Below are positions 45,076 through 55,043 of a stretch of 64,000 bases of DNA, one piece after another. The DNA lies in the NCBI RefSeq assembly GCF_000972865.1, contig NZ_CP011144.1, positions 1,364,001-1,428,000 on the forward strand, given 5' to 3'. This stretch comes from Pseudoxanthomonas suwonensis. Its GTDB lineage: Bacteria > Pseudomonadota > Gammaproteobacteria > Xanthomonadales > Xanthomonadaceae. Made by a program: the position numbers and the translations under genes. Numbering within the stretch: the stretch's first letter is position 1; each line of letters starts with the position of its first letter. The notes under the pieces were generated by a model. It was not told the DNA's origin, ran no database searches, and saw only the letters and a list, made by a program, of their open reading frames with translations.

Positions 45076-47315
45076 CACTTGCCGTCTCCCGGTGCGAACG
45101 GGAACTGCAGCGACTCGTAGTATTCGAGGCTGTGCGGCGGCGCGGCCTGGCCCGCCGGCAGCGGCCGCTTCGAGAAAGTCTGGAAGTAGGCGATGCTGGC
45201 ATCGCGCCACCACTGCGCTTCCTTCTCCTGGATCGCCAGGAACGCGGCGACCTGCGCATGGCGCTCCGGATCGACGTGGCCGGCCAGGCCGTCCCAGGTG
45301 CTGCGCATGCCCTTGACGTAGTCCACGCCGCGGCCGTAGCGCAGCACCAGTTCGTCCCACAGGGTGCGGCCGGAGGCCATGCGGTGGTCCCAGGGCACGT
45401 GGTGGAACCAGAGCAGGAACTCCTCCGGCACCGCATCGATGTCGCCGAACTGCGCGGCCACCGGCGGCGCGTACTGGGCCACCGCATCGCTGCCGTTGAC
45501 GCTGCGGTCGAAGCCGATGCCCTTGTCGTCGGCGCGGTGGTAGTAGACCGAGGTCCAGTCCGCGCGCGGGCCGCCGGCGACCCAGGGGCCCGGGCCGTAG
45601 TGGTGGCCGCGTCCCATCAGGTGGTGCAGGCCAAGCGGCGTCATGTAGTCCACCACCGCCTCGCGCGAGCCCATCATCATCGCCACCACCGGACCGACGA
45701 AGGCCGGGTCGGTGGTGAAGGTCATCTTGACCCACTCCTCGGCAATGGCCTGCGCCTCCAGGTACGGGTCCCAGGCCAGGCGGCCGAAGGCGAACCAGTT
45801 GGCCTGGTCGAAGTGCGAGCCGCTCCAGTTGCGGTCCACGCCGATGTTGGCCACGCCGGCCATGCCGGTGAGCGGGCTCCTGCCCGGTTCGCCCGCCTCC
45901 AGCGTGCCGTCGATCACCCGGGCCACGGTCGAACCCGGCCCGCGCACCTGGGTGTCGGCGCGCAGCACCTCCTCGTACAGCGTGCCCTTGTAGGCCAGGT
46001 GGGTGGCGAAGCCCAGGTACTCCTTGGTGATCTGGAACTCCATCATCAGCGGCGTCTTCGGCATCGCGCCGAACAGCGGATGGAACGGCTCGCGCGGCTG
46101 GAAGTCGATCGCGCCGTTCTTGACCTGCACCAGCACGCGGTCGTGGAACTGGCCGTCGAACGGAACGAACTCGTTGTAGGCCTGCTTGGCGCGGTCGTCC
46201 GGCTCCTCGTGCGAGTAGACGAAGGCGCGCCACATCACGATGCCGCCGTGCGGCGCCAGCGCCTCGGCCAGCATGTTGGCGCCGTCGGCGTGGCTGCGGC
46301 CGTAGTCCTGCGGTCCGGGCTGGCCCTCGGAATTGGCCTTGACCAGGAAGCCGCCGAAGTCCGGGATGGTGCGGTAGATCTCCTCGGCCTTGGCCTTCCA
46401 CCAGCGGCGCACCGCCGGGTCGAGCGGGTCGGCGGTCTCCAGCCCGCCGATCTCGATCGGCGCGCTGAAGCGGGCGCTGAGGTAGACCTTGATCCCGAAC
46501 GGACGGAACACCTCGGCCAGCGCCGCCGTCTTCTCCAGGTACGCCGGCGTCAGCGCCTGCGCGCTGGTGTTGACGTTGTTGAGCACCGTGCCGTTGATGC
46601 CGATCGAGGCGTTGGCGCGGGCGTAGTCGGTGTAGCGCGGGTCCTTCCAGTCCGGCAGCCGGTGCCAGTCCCAGATCGACTCGCCGGCGTAGCCGCGCTC
46701 GACGTAGCGGTCCAGGTTGTCCCAGTGGTTGAGCACGCGCACCTGTGTCCGCGGCGCTTCGCGGATGTCCAGCGCCGCCAGCGGCTGCGCGGTCTGGATC
46801 AGGCGCAGGAAATGGAACGCACCGTACAGCGCGCCGACGTCGCTGTTGGCGACGACCACCGTGGCCGGGCGGCCGTCGATGCGCACGCTGCGGACCAGGT
46901 AACCCTCCTCGCCCAGCCCGGACAGGTCCAGCTTCAGCGCCGCCAGCTGCGGCGAGGACGCCGGCGTGCCCACGACCACCGCGCCGTCGCGTCGGGCGCG
47001 GGCGGCGGTCGCCGGCGCCTGGCCGAGCAGGCCGCGCAGGCCGCGCGCCAGTTCGTCGCGGGTGGCGCGGGCGGTGGCGGTGTCCGCCGGCACGACCAGC
47101 TCGGTCGCATGGGCGCGGTAGCCGGCCAGGCGGGACTCGTGCACCGGCGCGTAGCGCAGCCACAGGTCGTAGCCGTCCTCGGCCGCGGCCGGGGCCACGG
47201 GCACGGCGATGCCCAGCAGGAGCAGGGCCAGCCAGCTGGCGGCCAGGCCACCGATCCGACGCAAGGCGGCGGGCACGCGGCCCCCTTCGCCTGTTCCATT
47301 TCTTAGCGCTACCAT
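45075..47315 (-). CDS. agu67: GH67 alpha-glucuronidase
   Basis: 746 residues from ATG at 47315 with CCGGAGGACTTG just upstream, an excellent ribosome site. A signal peptide ([18 protein letters not shown]) follows a longer N-terminus. GH67 marks: [30 protein letters not shown] [16 protein letters not shown] with the catalytic Glu, MWRAFVY and [17 protein letters not shown] with the paired Asp/Glu. It removes 4-O-methylglucuronate from the non-reducing end of aldouronic acids. The xyl-box (47301-47314) covers codons 1-5. Confidence 0.95.
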   Translation of the reverse strand: MVALRNGTGEGGRVPAALRRIGGLAASWLALLLLGIAVPVAPAAAEDGYDLWLRYAPVHESRLAGYRAHATELVVPADTATARATRDELARGLRGLLGQAPATAARARRDGAVVVGTPASSPQLAALKLDLSGLGEEGYLVRSVRIDGRPATVVVANSDVGALYGAFHFLRLIQTAQPLAALDIREAPRTQVRVLNHWDNLDRYVERGYAGESIWDWHRLPDWKDPRYTDYARANASIGINGTVLNNVNTSAQALTPAYLEKTAALAEVFRPFGIKVYLSARFSAPIEIGGLETADPLDPAVRRWWKAKAEEIYRTIPDFGGFLVKANSEGQPGPQDYGRSHADGANMLAEALAPHGGIVMWRAFVYSHEEPDDRAKQAYNEFVPFDGQFHDRVLVQVKNGAIDFQPREPFHPLFGAMPKTPLMMEFQITKEYLGFATHLAYKGTLYEEVLRADTQVRGPGSTVARVIDGTLEAGEPGRSPLTGMAGVANIGVDRNWSGSHFDQANWFAFGRLAWDPYLEAQAIAEEWVKMTFTTDPAFVGPVVAMMMGSREAVVDYMTPLGLHHLMGRGHHYGPGPWVAGGPRADWTSVYYHRADDKGIGFDRSVNGSDAVAQYAPPVAAQFGDIDAVPEEFLLWFHHVPWDHRMASGRTLWDELVLRYGRGVDYVKGMRSTWDGLAGHVDPERHAQVAAFLAIQEKEAQWWRDASIAYFQTFSKRPLPAGQAAPPHSLEYYESLQFPFAPGDGK
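47301..47314. promoter_or_regulatory. xyl-box TCTTAGCGCTACCA overlapping the agu67 start codon
   Basis: Two mismatches to one arm of the xyl-box (reverse strand TGGTAGCGCTAAGA). It covers the second and third bases of the ATG and the next four codons. A bound repressor would block elongating polymerase rather than promoter access. It lies 109 bases from the divergent regulator gene and could also autoregulate it. Confidence 0.7.
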
Positions 47316-47422
47316 CAAGTCCTCCGGAGTTCGGGTATGGGGTCGGGGTCCACCGGCCCAGCCGTGGCGCAAGCCACGGCGCCCCGGCGCCGACCGCCGC
47401 AGACCTGCCGAAGGGACCCAAA

Positions 47423-48484
47423 TTGGAGAAGCCAAGGAAATCCGTGCGCCGCAAGGGCCGCGGCGTGACCATCGACGAGGTCGCGGCACTGGCCGGCGTC
47501 TCGCCGATGACCGTCTCCCGGGTCATGAACAACCAGGGCAAGGTCCGCGACACCACCCGCGAGCGGGTGCTGCAGGCCGTGCGCGAACTGGACTACACGC
47601 CCAACCTGGCGGCGTCCTCGCTGGCGGCGGCGCAACACACGCGCATCGCGCTGATCTACACCAACCCCAGCGGCGCCTACCTGCGCGAGATGCTGGTCGG
47701 CCTGCTGCGCGTGGCCTCGCGCACGTCCATCCAGCTGGTGATCGACTACTGGGACAACCTCGACCCGGAGGTCGAGCGCAAGGCCGCGCGCGCCATGTCC
47801 GGCAAGGTCGACGGGGTGATCCTGCCGCCGCCGCTGTGCGAATCGCATGCGGCGGTCAGCGAGTTCGTGCGCGCCGACGTGCCGGTGGTGGCCATTGCCG
47901 CCGGCCGCTCCAGCGACGAGATCTCCTGCGTGCGGATCGACGACCTGCGCGCCGGCAAGGAGCTGGCCGAATACCTGATCGCCCAGGGCCACAGCCGGAT
48001 CGGCTTCATCAAGGGCCGCCCGGACCTGAGCGCCAGCTCCAACCGCTACGAGGGCTTCCAGGCCGCGCTGCACGAGGCCGGCCTGCCGCTGGAAACGGCG
48101 CTGGTGCAGCAGGGCGACTACACCTACCGCTCGGGCCTGAAGGCGGCCGAGAAGATCCTGGCGCACAAGCGCCCGCCGACCGCGATCATCGCCTCCAACG
48201 ACGACATGGCCGCCGCAGCCATCTCGGTGGCACACCGGCGCGGCCTGGACGTGCCGCGTGACCTGGCGGTGGTGGGGTTCGACGACACCTCCGCGGCGAC
48301 CACGGTGTGGCCGGAGCTGACCACCATCCACCAGCCGATCGCCTCGATGGCCAACGCTGCCATCGACATCCTGCTGCGCACCATCCGCCGCAAGGACCGC
48401 AGCACCCGCGTGCTGGTGGACCAGGTGGTGCCGCACCGGCTGGTGGTGCGCGGCTCGGTGGCGGCGCCGGGCAAGCGCGGCTGA
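47423..48484 (+). CDS. xylR: LacI-family regulator of xylan/xylose genes
   Basis: 353 residues from TTG at 47423 with AAGGGA 6 bases upstream. The helix-turn-helix [20 protein letters not shown] sits at residues about 15-34, after a basic leader, followed by the hinge NLAASSLA. The periplasmic-binding-protein-like domain has [21 protein letters not shown] and [10 protein letters not shown]. It is divergent from agu67 and convergent with xylA. The CG-centred TGGTAGCGCTACCA sites fit a LacI protein, so it is the likely repressor; the inducer would be a xylo-oligomer or glucuronate derivative. Confidence 0.9.
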   Translation: MEKPRKSVRRKGRGVTIDEVAALAGVSPMTVSRVMNNQGKVRDTTRERVLQAVRELDYTPNLAASSLAAAQHTRIALIYTNPSGAYLREMLVGLLRVASRTSIQLVIDYWDNLDPEVERKAARAMSGKVDGVILPPPLCESHAAVSEFVRADVPVVAIAAGRSSDEISCVRIDDLRAGKELAEYLIAQGHSRIGFIKGRPDLSASSNRYEGFQAALHEAGLPLETALVQQGDYTYRSGLKAAEKILAHKRPPTAIIASNDDMAAAAISVAHRRGLDVPRDLAVVGFDDTSAATTVWPELTTIHQPIASMANAAIDILLRTIRRKDRSTRVLVDQVVPHRLVVRGSVAAPGKRG

Positions 48485-48491
48485 GCGCGCG

Positions 48492-48512
48492 GGCCGGGCC
48501 GTGGGCCCGGCC
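48492..48512. terminator. Hairpin between convergent xylR and xylA
   Basis: GGCCGGGCC-GTG-GGCCCGGCC, a perfect 9-bp stem 8 bases after the xylR stop. No T-run follows. A bidirectional transcription end is plausible. Confidence 0.5.
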
Positions 48513-48636
48513 GCCACGGCGGTGCTGGCGATGCGGGCGCTGCCGCCCATCGTTCCCCTCCTCTCTTGCGTACAACGCGCCGCCCCCGCGCCGCGCGTGC
48601 CTCCCTCGGGCACGGGGCAGCGGGGACGGCGCAACC

Positions 48637-49968
48637 TCAGCGCAGCAGGTACTGGTTGAGCAGGTTCTCGTAGCGCTCCTGCTTGCCGCTGGCCTGCTTC
48701 GGCTCGCCCAGCTTGGCGGCCAGCGACGCCAGGTCGGCCAGGCCGAGCTTGCCGCCGGCGAAGTCGGCGCCCGAACCGCTGTCGAAGCTGGCGTAGCGCT
48801 GCTTGCGCCACTGTTCCCACGGCGAGTCGTTGAGCAGCGCGTACGCCACTTCCAGGCCGCGCGCGAACGCGTCCATGCCGCCGATGTGGGCGATGAACAG
48901 GTCCTCCAGGTCGGTCGACTCGCGGCGCGGCTTGGCGTCGAAGTTCAAGCCGCCGACCAGGCCGCCCTGGCGCAGCACCACCATCATCGCGCCGACGGTG
49001 TCGTACAGGTCGGTCGGGAACTGGTCGGTGTCCCAGCCGTTCTGCGCGTTGCCGCGGTTGGCGTCGATGCTGCCCAGCAGGCCGTGGTCGGAGGCCACCT
49101 GCAGGTCGTGCTCGAAGGTGTGGCCCGACAGGGTGGCGTGGTTGGCCTCGATGTTGAGCATGAAGTCCTTGTCCAGGCCATGCTCCTTGAGGAAGCCGGC
49201 CACGGTGGCCGAGTCGAAGTCGTACTGGTGCTTCATCGGCTCCATTGGTTTCGGCTCGATGAAGAACTTGCCCTTGAAGCCGATGCTGCGGGCGTAGTCG
49301 CGCGCAGCGGTGAGGAAGCGGGCGAAGTGCGCCAGCTCGCGCTTCATGTCGGTGTTGTGCAGCGAGGCGTAACCCTCGCGGCCGCCCCAGAACACGTAGT
49401 GCTCGCCGTCCAGCTCGACGGTGGCCTCCAGCGCGGCCTTGACCTGCACCGCGGCGCGGGCGACCACGGCGAAGTCCGGGTTGGTCGAGGCGCCGTTCAT
49501 GTAGCGCGGGTGCGAGAACAGGTTGGCCGTGCCCCACAGCAGCTTGGTGCCGGTGGCCTGCTGGCGCTCCTTGGCCAGGCCGACCAGGTGCGCGAGGTTC
49601 TTCTCGTACTGGCCGATGTCGTCGGCGTCGGGCGCCAGGTCGACGTCGTGGAAGCAGTAGTACGGCACGCCGATCTTGGTGAAGAACTCGAACGCGGCGT
49701 CGACCTTGGCCTCGGCGGTGGCCATGGCGTTGTCGCGCTCCCACGGGAAGCGGCGGGTGCCCGGGCCGAACGGATCGTGGCCGGCGTTGCAGAAGCTGTG
49801 CCAGTAGCACACGCCGAAGCGCAGGTGCTCGCGCATGGTCTTGCCGCCGATCACCTTGTCGGCGTCGTAGACCTTGAACGCCAGCGGGTTGTCCGAGCCC
49901 GGGCCCTCGTAGCGGATGGTGCCGATGCCGGGGAAATATTCCTTGGCGCCGATGAATGCCTTGCTCAT
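48637..49968 (-). CDS. xylA: Xylose isomerase
   Basis: 443 residues, class II length. Motifs: [13 protein letters not shown] (catalytic His and Asp), [26 protein letters not shown], the metal-site [17 protein letters not shown] and [17 protein letters not shown]. It interconverts D-xylose and D-xylulose (EC 5.3.1.5) in the cytoplasm. It follows xylB by 41 bases on the same strand and should share the xylB promoter and its operator. Confidence 0.97.
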   Translation of the reverse strand: MSKAFIGAKEYFPGIGTIRYEGPGSDNPLAFKVYDADKVIGGKTMREHLRFGVCYWHSFCNAGHDPFGPGTRRFPWERDNAMATAEAKVDAAFEFFTKIGVPYYCFHDVDLAPDADDIGQYEKNLAHLVGLAKERQQATGTKLLWGTANLFSHPRYMNGASTNPDFAVVARAAVQVKAALEATVELDGEHYVFWGGREGYASLHNTDMKRELAHFARFLTAARDYARSIGFKGKFFIEPKPMEPMKHQYDFDSATVAGFLKEHGLDKDFMLNIEANHATLSGHTFEHDLQVASDHGLLGSIDANRGNAQNGWDTDQFPTDLYDTVGAMMVVLRQGGLVGGLNFDAKPRRESTDLEDLFIAHIGGMDAFARGLEVAYALLNDSPWEQWRKQRYASFDSGSGADFAGGKLGLADLASLAAKLGEPKQASGKQERYENLLNQYLLR

Positions 49969-50009
49969 GTCTGTGCTTCCGTCGATGTGACTTGGGGGGA
50001 TGGAAACGA

Positions 50010-51512
50010 TCAGGCGTACAGCGGCCGGATCGCGTCGAGGTGGGAAAGGAAACGTCGGTACTGGGCCTCGTAGGCGGCGGTGGCCTCGGCGTGCGGGTGC
50101 GCCGACAGGCGCGGCTCCAGGCGCACGTGCGCGGCGGCCAGCGCGGCCAGGTCGGCGCCCGGGTCCTCGGCGCGCTGGGTCGCCCACAGCGCCTGCAGCG
50201 CCGCGCCGAACGCGGCACCCTCGGCCTGCTCGGGCACGTCCACCGGCAGGCCGAACACGTCGGCGATCATCTGCCGCCACACCACGCTCTGGCTGCCGCC
50301 GCCGGTCAGGCGGATCGCCTCGAAGCGCAGACCCGCGTCGACGAAGGCGTCGTAGCCGTTCTTCAGGCTGTAGACCGCGCCTTCCATCGCCGCGCGGTAC
50401 AGGTTGGCCGGATTGAGGTTGGTGGCGGTGATGCCGAACAGGCTGCCGCGGCCGTTGGGCAGGTTGGGCGTGCGCTCGCCGTTGAGGAACGGCAGCATCA
50501 GCAGCCCGCCGGCGCCGGGCCGGGTACCGGCCAGCAGCTCGTCGCCCTGCTTGGTCGAGAAACCGCACAGCCCGGCCACCGCTTCGGTGGCCACGGTGCA
50601 GTTCATGGTGCAGATCAGCGGCAGCCAGCCGCCGGTGGAGTCGCAGAACGCGGCCCAGCGGCCGGCGTCGTCGACCATGGGCCGGTCGGTGTGGGCGAAC
50701 AGGGTGCCGGAGGTGCCCAGGCTCATGCTCAGCACGCCCGGGGAGACGTTGCCGGTGCCGATCGCGGCCATCATGTTGTCGCCGCCGCCGGCCGACACGC
50801 GCACGCCGTGCGGCAGGCCCAGTTCGTCGGCGATGGCCGCGGCGATCGGGAACAGCGCGTCGGCCTCGACCAGCGGCGGCAGGCAGGCGCGCAGGTCGCG
50901 GTCCGGGTCGGTGGCGGCGATCAGTTCGTCGGACCACTGGCGGGTGCGCACGTCCAGCCAGCCGGTGCCGGAAGCGTCGCCGCGCTCCATCCAGCGCTCG
51001 CCGGTGAGCCAGAAGTTCACGTAGTCGTGCGGCAGCAGGATCGTGGCCAGCTGCGCGTAGGCCTGCGAGCGGTGCTCGCGGGTCCACGGCAGCTTGGAGG
51101 CGGTGTAGCCGACCAGGATGGGGTTGCCGGCGATCTCGATGGCGCGCTGCGCGCCGCCGACCGCGTCCATGATCAGGTCGCACTCGGCCGCGGTGCTGGT
51201 GTCGCACCACAGCTTGGCCGGGGCCAGCACGTTGCCGGCGCGGTCCAGCGGCACGAAGCCGTGCTGCTGGCCGGACACGCCGATGGCGGTTACCCGCGCA
51301 CGCAGGGCCGGGTCCAGGCGCGCGAAGCAGGCGCGGATCGCGTCGATCCACCACTCGGCGCGCTGCTCGCGGCTGCCGTCGTCGCCGGCGGCCAGCTCCA
51401 GCGCCTCGCCGACGGTGGCGGCGATCTGCCGCGTCTGCGGGTCGTAGGCCACGAGCTTGACGCTCTGCGTGCCGACGTCCAGGCCGAGGATTACCGGGTT
51501 GTTTTCGCCCAT
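50010..51512 (-). CDS. xylB: Xylulokinase
   Basis: 500 residues, FGGY family. The actin-like ATPase fold shows [63 protein letters not shown] and [14 protein letters not shown]. It phosphorylates D-xylulose to xylulose-5-phosphate (EC 2.7.1.17). The ATG at 51512 has no clear ribosome site; instead an overlapping short frame, [12 protein letters not shown], starts 16 bases upstream inside the operator and ends inside xylB. Confidence 0.96.
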   Translation of the reverse strand: MGENNPVILGLDVGTQSVKLVAYDPQTRQIAATVGEALELAAGDDGSREQRAEWWIDAIRACFARLDPALRARVTAIGVSGQQHGFVPLDRAGNVLAPAKLWCDTSTAAECDLIMDAVGGAQRAIEIAGNPILVGYTASKLPWTREHRSQAYAQLATILLPHDYVNFWLTGERWMERGDASGTGWLDVRTRQWSDELIAATDPDRDLRACLPPLVEADALFPIAAAIADELGLPHGVRVSAGGGDNMMAAIGTGNVSPGVLSMSLGTSGTLFAHTDRPMVDDAGRWAAFCDSTGGWLPLICTMNCTVATEAVAGLCGFSTKQGDELLAGTRPGAGGLLMLPFLNGERTPNLPNGRGSLFGITATNLNPANLYRAAMEGAVYSLKNGYDAFVDAGLRFEAIRLTGGGSQSVVWRQMIADVFGLPVDVPEQAEGAAFGAALQALWATQRAEDPGADLAALAAAHVRLEPRLSAHPHAEATAAYEAQYRRFLSHLDAIRPLYA

Positions 51513-51514
51513 CG

Positions 51515-51528
51515 TGTTAGCGCTACCA
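51515..51528. promoter_or_regulatory. xyl-box TGTTAGCGCTACCA before xylB
   Basis: The exact reverse complement of the Xanthomonas xyl-box TGGTAGCGCTAACA, only two bases from the xylB start codon. It replaces the place where a ribosome site would stand. Confidence 0.85.
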
Positions 51529-51721
51529 TCAGATCGAGGGAAAAACGGGCCCCTGGCCCGTTCTGGCCATGGCGGCATCGCGGCCACGGCTGGGTGCGAC
51601 TGTACCAGCACCCCGGAAAATGGCTTGCTGCACTGCGCAAACGTGCAAAAGAGGGTTCTTCGCCGATCCGGGGGATAGGCCTGCACCGCAACGGCAACGG
51701 CAAGAGCGCCGCGCGTGGTCG

Positions 51722-51990
51722 GCTTCGGGGAGCTTCCAGGTCGTGGCTCCGTCCGCCGCCGGATGGCTGGCGCCTGCGGGCTTGCCCTGTAGGAGCGGGC
51801 ATGACCGCGACACGGGCGTCGGAATCAGGACAGCGTCGCCTGTGCCGACGGCGTCGGGTCGCGGTCATGCCCGCTCCTACAGAAGGCAGCCCCGCCGCAG
51901 GTTTCCCCCCTCCCTTTCGCCGCAGGCGAAGGGGAGGGCCGGGGAGGGGTGCCTTTGCTGTTGCACCTCCGATCGAAGCCACGACCTCAA
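51722..51990 (-). repeat. Composite repeat, right copy (inverted)
   Basis: Read on the minus strand it gives the same module order as 35179-35432: GAGGT...CAACAGCAA, CACCCCTCCCCGGCCCTCCC with the CCTTCGCC/GGCGAA hairpin, ACCTGCGGCGGG, TGTAGGAGCGGGCATGACCG with its inverted end, and GGAGCCACGACCTGGAAGCTCC. Confidence 0.8.
51789..51882. repeat. TGTAGGAGCGGGC...GCCCGCTCCTACA repeat, copy 3
   Basis: Perfect inverted ends of about 25 bases (TGTAGGAGCGGGCATGACCG and its complement) around CACGGGCGTCGG and GTCGCCTGTGCCGACGGCGTC blocks. Confidence 0.85.
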
Positions 51991-52005
51991 AGCTCCCGAG
52001 GCCGT

Positions 52006-52107
52006 CGTGCCCAGGGGGTCTGGCGCAAGCAGCACAGGGATGTGCTGCGCTCGCTCCTCGGAGGCAGGACGCCGCAGCGGAGCGATGCGCCAGACCCCCT
52101 GGGCACG
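52006..52107. repeat. 102-base element with 22-base perfect inverted ends
   Basis: The left arm (52006-52027) begins CGTGCCCAGGGGGTCTGGCG; the right arm (52086-52107) is its exact complement. The 58 bases inside have a further CAGCACAGGGATGTGCTG palindrome. No coding capacity; a MITE-like or structured RNA element. Confidence 0.75.
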
Positions 52108-52423
52108 GCGGACCCCGGCCGAAGCTGCGACGCTCTTGCTTAACAGGCGGCGACCCACGCCATGGCCTCGTGGTGGCAGCCGGCTGCCGCGCCGGCCGCG
52201 GATTCCCGTTCCGGCCGCTACGCGTTGATCGCCTGCATCAATGCTTCATGCGCAATTCCCGGCGTATTCGCCCAATGGACCGGCATTGCGGCCGGGTGCG
52301 GCATTGCCCCGCCGTAGAATCGTCGCCATCTCCTTACCTGCACGGCACGTCTCTCCGCGCCGCCCTCCGGGCACCGGACAGCGACGGCCCCGCACACCCC
52401 CACGCCAGCGCCGGACGCCCGCC

Positions 52424-55042
52424 ATGAACACCCAGTACCGCAAGCCCCTGCCCGGCACCCGCCTGGACTGGTTCGACGCCCGCGAAGCGGTCGACGCGAT
52501 CCGCCCCGGCGCCTGGGCCACCCTGTCCTACACCGCGCGCGTGCACGCCGAGGACCTGGTGCGCTGCGCCGAGCCGGCGCGCCTGCACGACTACCTGGCC
52601 CAGCTGATCGAGCGCCGCCGCGACCTGGACTTCCCCTGGTTCCCGGTGCGCGTGGTCTGCCACGACATCCTCGGCCAGACCGCGCTGGTCGACCTGGCCG
52701 GGCTGCGCGACGCCATCGCCGACCAGGGCGGCGACCCGGCCCAGGTCAACCCGGTGGTGCCGGTGCAGCTGATCGTCGACCACTCGCTGGCGGTGGAATG
52801 CGGCGGTTTCGAGCCGGACGCGTTCGCCAGGAACCGTGCGATCGAGGACCGCCGCAACGCCGACCGCTTCGACTTCATCGAGTGGACCCGGCACGCGTTC
52901 CGCAACGTGGAGGTGATCCCGCCGGGCAACGGGATCATGCACCAGATCAACCTGGAGAAGATGTCGCCGGTGGTCTACACCCGCGACGGTGTCGCCTTCC
53001 CCGACACCTGCGTGGGCACCGACAGCCACACCCCGCACGTGGACGCGCTGGGCGTGATCGCGGTCGGCGTCGGCGGGCTGGAGGCTGAGAACGTGATGCT
53101 CGGCCGCGCCTCGTGGATGCGCCTGCCGGACATCACCGGGGTCAAGCTGGGCGGCCGCCCGCAGCCGGGCATCACCGCCACCGACGTGGTCCTGGCGCTG
53201 ACCGAATTCCTGCGCAGGGAGAAGGTGGTCGGCCATTACCTGGAGTTCTTCGGCGAGGGCGCCGCGGCGCTGACCATCGGCGACCGCGCCACCATCTCCA
53301 ACATGTGCCCCGAGTACGGCGCCACCGCCGCGCTGTTCTACATCGACGGCCAGACCCTGGACTACCTGCGCCTGACCGGCCGCGAGGAACAGCAGGTCGC
53401 GCTGGTGGAAACCTATGCCAAGGCCGCCGGGCTGTGGGCCGACGACCTGGCCGCCGCACAGTACGAGCGCGTGCTGGAGTTCGACCTGTCCTCGGTGGTG
53501 CGCAACATGGCCGGGCCGTCCAACCCGCACCGGCGGCTGCCGACCTCGGCGCTGGCCGAGCGCGGCATCGCCGACGGGGCCAAGCTGGACGCAGCCCGCG
53601 ACGAGGAGGCCCGCGGCCTGCTGCCGGACGGGGCGGTGATCATCGCCGCGATCACCTCGTGCACCAACACCAGCAATCCCCGCAACGTGATCGCTGCCGG
53701 CCTGCTGGCGCGCAACGCCAACGCGCGCGGCCTGCTGCGCAAGCCGTGGGTGAAGACCTCGCTGGCGCCCGGCTCCAAGGCGGTGCAGCTGTACCTTGAG
53801 GAATCGGGCCTGCTGCCCGAACTGGAACGGCTGGGCTTCGGCATCGTCGGCTTCGCCTGCACCACCTGCAACGGCATGAGCGGCGCGCTCGACCCGGCGA
53901 TCCAGCAGGAGATCGTCGACCGCGACCTGTACGCGACCGCGGTGCTGAGCGGCAACCGCAACTTCGACGGCCGCATCCACCCCTATGCCAAGCAGGCGTT
54001 CCTGGCCTCGCCGCCGCTGGTGATCGCCTACGCCATCGCCGGCACGGTGCGCTTCGACATCGAGAAGGACGTGCTGGGCGTGGACGCGGAGGGCAACGAG
54101 GTGCGGCTGAAGGACCTGTGGCCGTCGGACGAGGAGATCGACGCGATCGTGAAGTCCAGCGTCAAGCCCGAGCAGTTCCGCAAGGTCTACGGGCCGATGT
54201 TCGACGTGCGGGTGGAGCACGGCGGCGCGGTCGCGCCGCTGTACGACTGGCGCCCGCAGAGCACCTACATCCGCCGCCCGCCGTACTGGGAGGGCGCGCT
54301 GGCCGGTGAACGCACCCTGCGCGGCATGCGCCCGCTGGCGGTGCTGGGCGACAACATCACCACAGACCACCTCTCCCCCTCCAACGCGATCCTGGCCTCC
54401 AGCGCCGCCGGCGAATACCTGGCGAAGATGGGCCTGCCGGAGGAGGACTTCAATTCCTACGCCACCCACCGCGGCGACCACCTCACCGCGCAGCGCGCGA
54501 CCTTCGCCAACCCGAAACTGCTCAACGAAATGGTGCGCGACGAGGCCGGCAACGTGCGCCAGGGCTCGCTGGCGCGGCTGGAGCCGGAAGGCCGGACGAT
54601 GCGCATGTGGGAGGTGATCGAGGCCTACATGGAGCGGCGCCAGCCGCTGATCATCATTGCCGGCGCCGACTACGGCCAGGGCTCCAGCCGCGACTGGGCG
54701 GCCAAGGGCGTGCGCCTGGCCGGGGTGGAGGCGATCGTGGCCGAGGGCTTCGAGCGCATCCACCGCACCAACCTGATCGGCATGGGCGTGCTGCCGCTGG
54801 AGTTCAAGCCGGGCCAGGACCGCCACAGCTTCGGCATCGACGGCAGCGAGACCTTCGACGTGGTCGGCGCACGCGCGCCGCGCGCCGACCTGGTCCTGGT
54901 GGTCCACCGCCGCAATGGCGAGACCGTGGAGGTGCCGGTGACCTGCCGCCTGGACACCGCCGAGGAAGTCTCGATCTACGAGGCCGGCGGCGTGCTGCAG
55001 CGCTTCGCCCAGGATTTCCTCGAGGCGGCGAAGGCGGCCTGA
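52424..55042 (+). CDS. acnD: 2-methylisocitrate dehydratase, Fe-S dependent (AcnD)
   Basis: 872 residues of the aconitase family. The cluster Cys residues lie in ITSCTNTSNP and FACTTCNGMSG; other marks are GTDSHTPHVDALGV, YGQGSSRDWAAKG and GDNITTDHLSP. AcnD rather than AcnA is indicated by the shorter length (about 870) and by prpF downstream. It converts 2-methylcitrate to 2-methylaconitate in propionate breakdown. The usual prpB and prpC genes are not in the window. Confidence 0.92.
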   Translation: MNTQYRKPLPGTRLDWFDAREAVDAIRPGAWATLSYTARVHAEDLVRCAEPARLHDYLAQLIERRRDLDFPWFPVRVVCHDILGQTALVDLAGLRDAIADQGGDPAQVNPVVPVQLIVDHSLAVECGGFEPDAFARNRAIEDRRNADRFDFIEWTRHAFRNVEVIPPGNGIMHQINLEKMSPVVYTRDGVAFPDTCVGTDSHTPHVDALGVIAVGVGGLEAENVMLGRASWMRLPDITGVKLGGRPQPGITATDVVLALTEFLRREKVVGHYLEFFGEGAAALTIGDRATISNMCPEYGATAALFYIDGQTLDYLRLTGREEQQVALVETYAKAAGLWADDLAAAQYERVLEFDLSSVVRNMAGPSNPHRRLPTSALAERGIADGAKLDAARDEEARGLLPDGAVIIAAITSCTNTSNPRNVIAAGLLARNANARGLLRKPWVKTSLAPGSKAVQLYLEESGLLPELERLGFGIVGFACTTCNGMSGALDPAIQQEIVDRDLYATAVLSGNRNFDGRIHPYAKQAFLASPPLVIAYAIAGTVRFDIEKDVLGVDAEGNEVRLKDLWPSDEEIDAIVKSSVKPEQFRKVYGPMFDVRVEHGGAVAPLYDWRPQSTYIRRPPYWEGALAGERTLRGMRPLAVLGDNITTDHLSPSNAILASSAAGEYLAKMGLPEEDFNSYATHRGDHLTAQRATFANPKLLNEMVRDEAGNVRQGSLARLEPEGRTMRMWEVIEAYMERRQPLIIIAGADYGQGSSRDWAAKGVRLAGVEAIVAEGFERIHRTNLIGMGVLPLEFKPGQDRHSFGIDGSETFDVVGARAPRADLVLVVHRRNGETVEVPVTCRLDTAEEVSIYEAGGVLQRFAQDFLEAAKAA

Positions 55043-55043
55043 G

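Larger units (their letters stand above)
51529..52423. other. 895-base gene-free region full of repeats
   Basis: No credible gene is seen between xylB and acnD. The region holds the right composite repeat (51722-51990), a 102-base inverted-repeat element (52006-52107) and, near 52150-52423, the presumed acnD promoter. No operator I can name was found in the last part. Confidence 0.7.
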
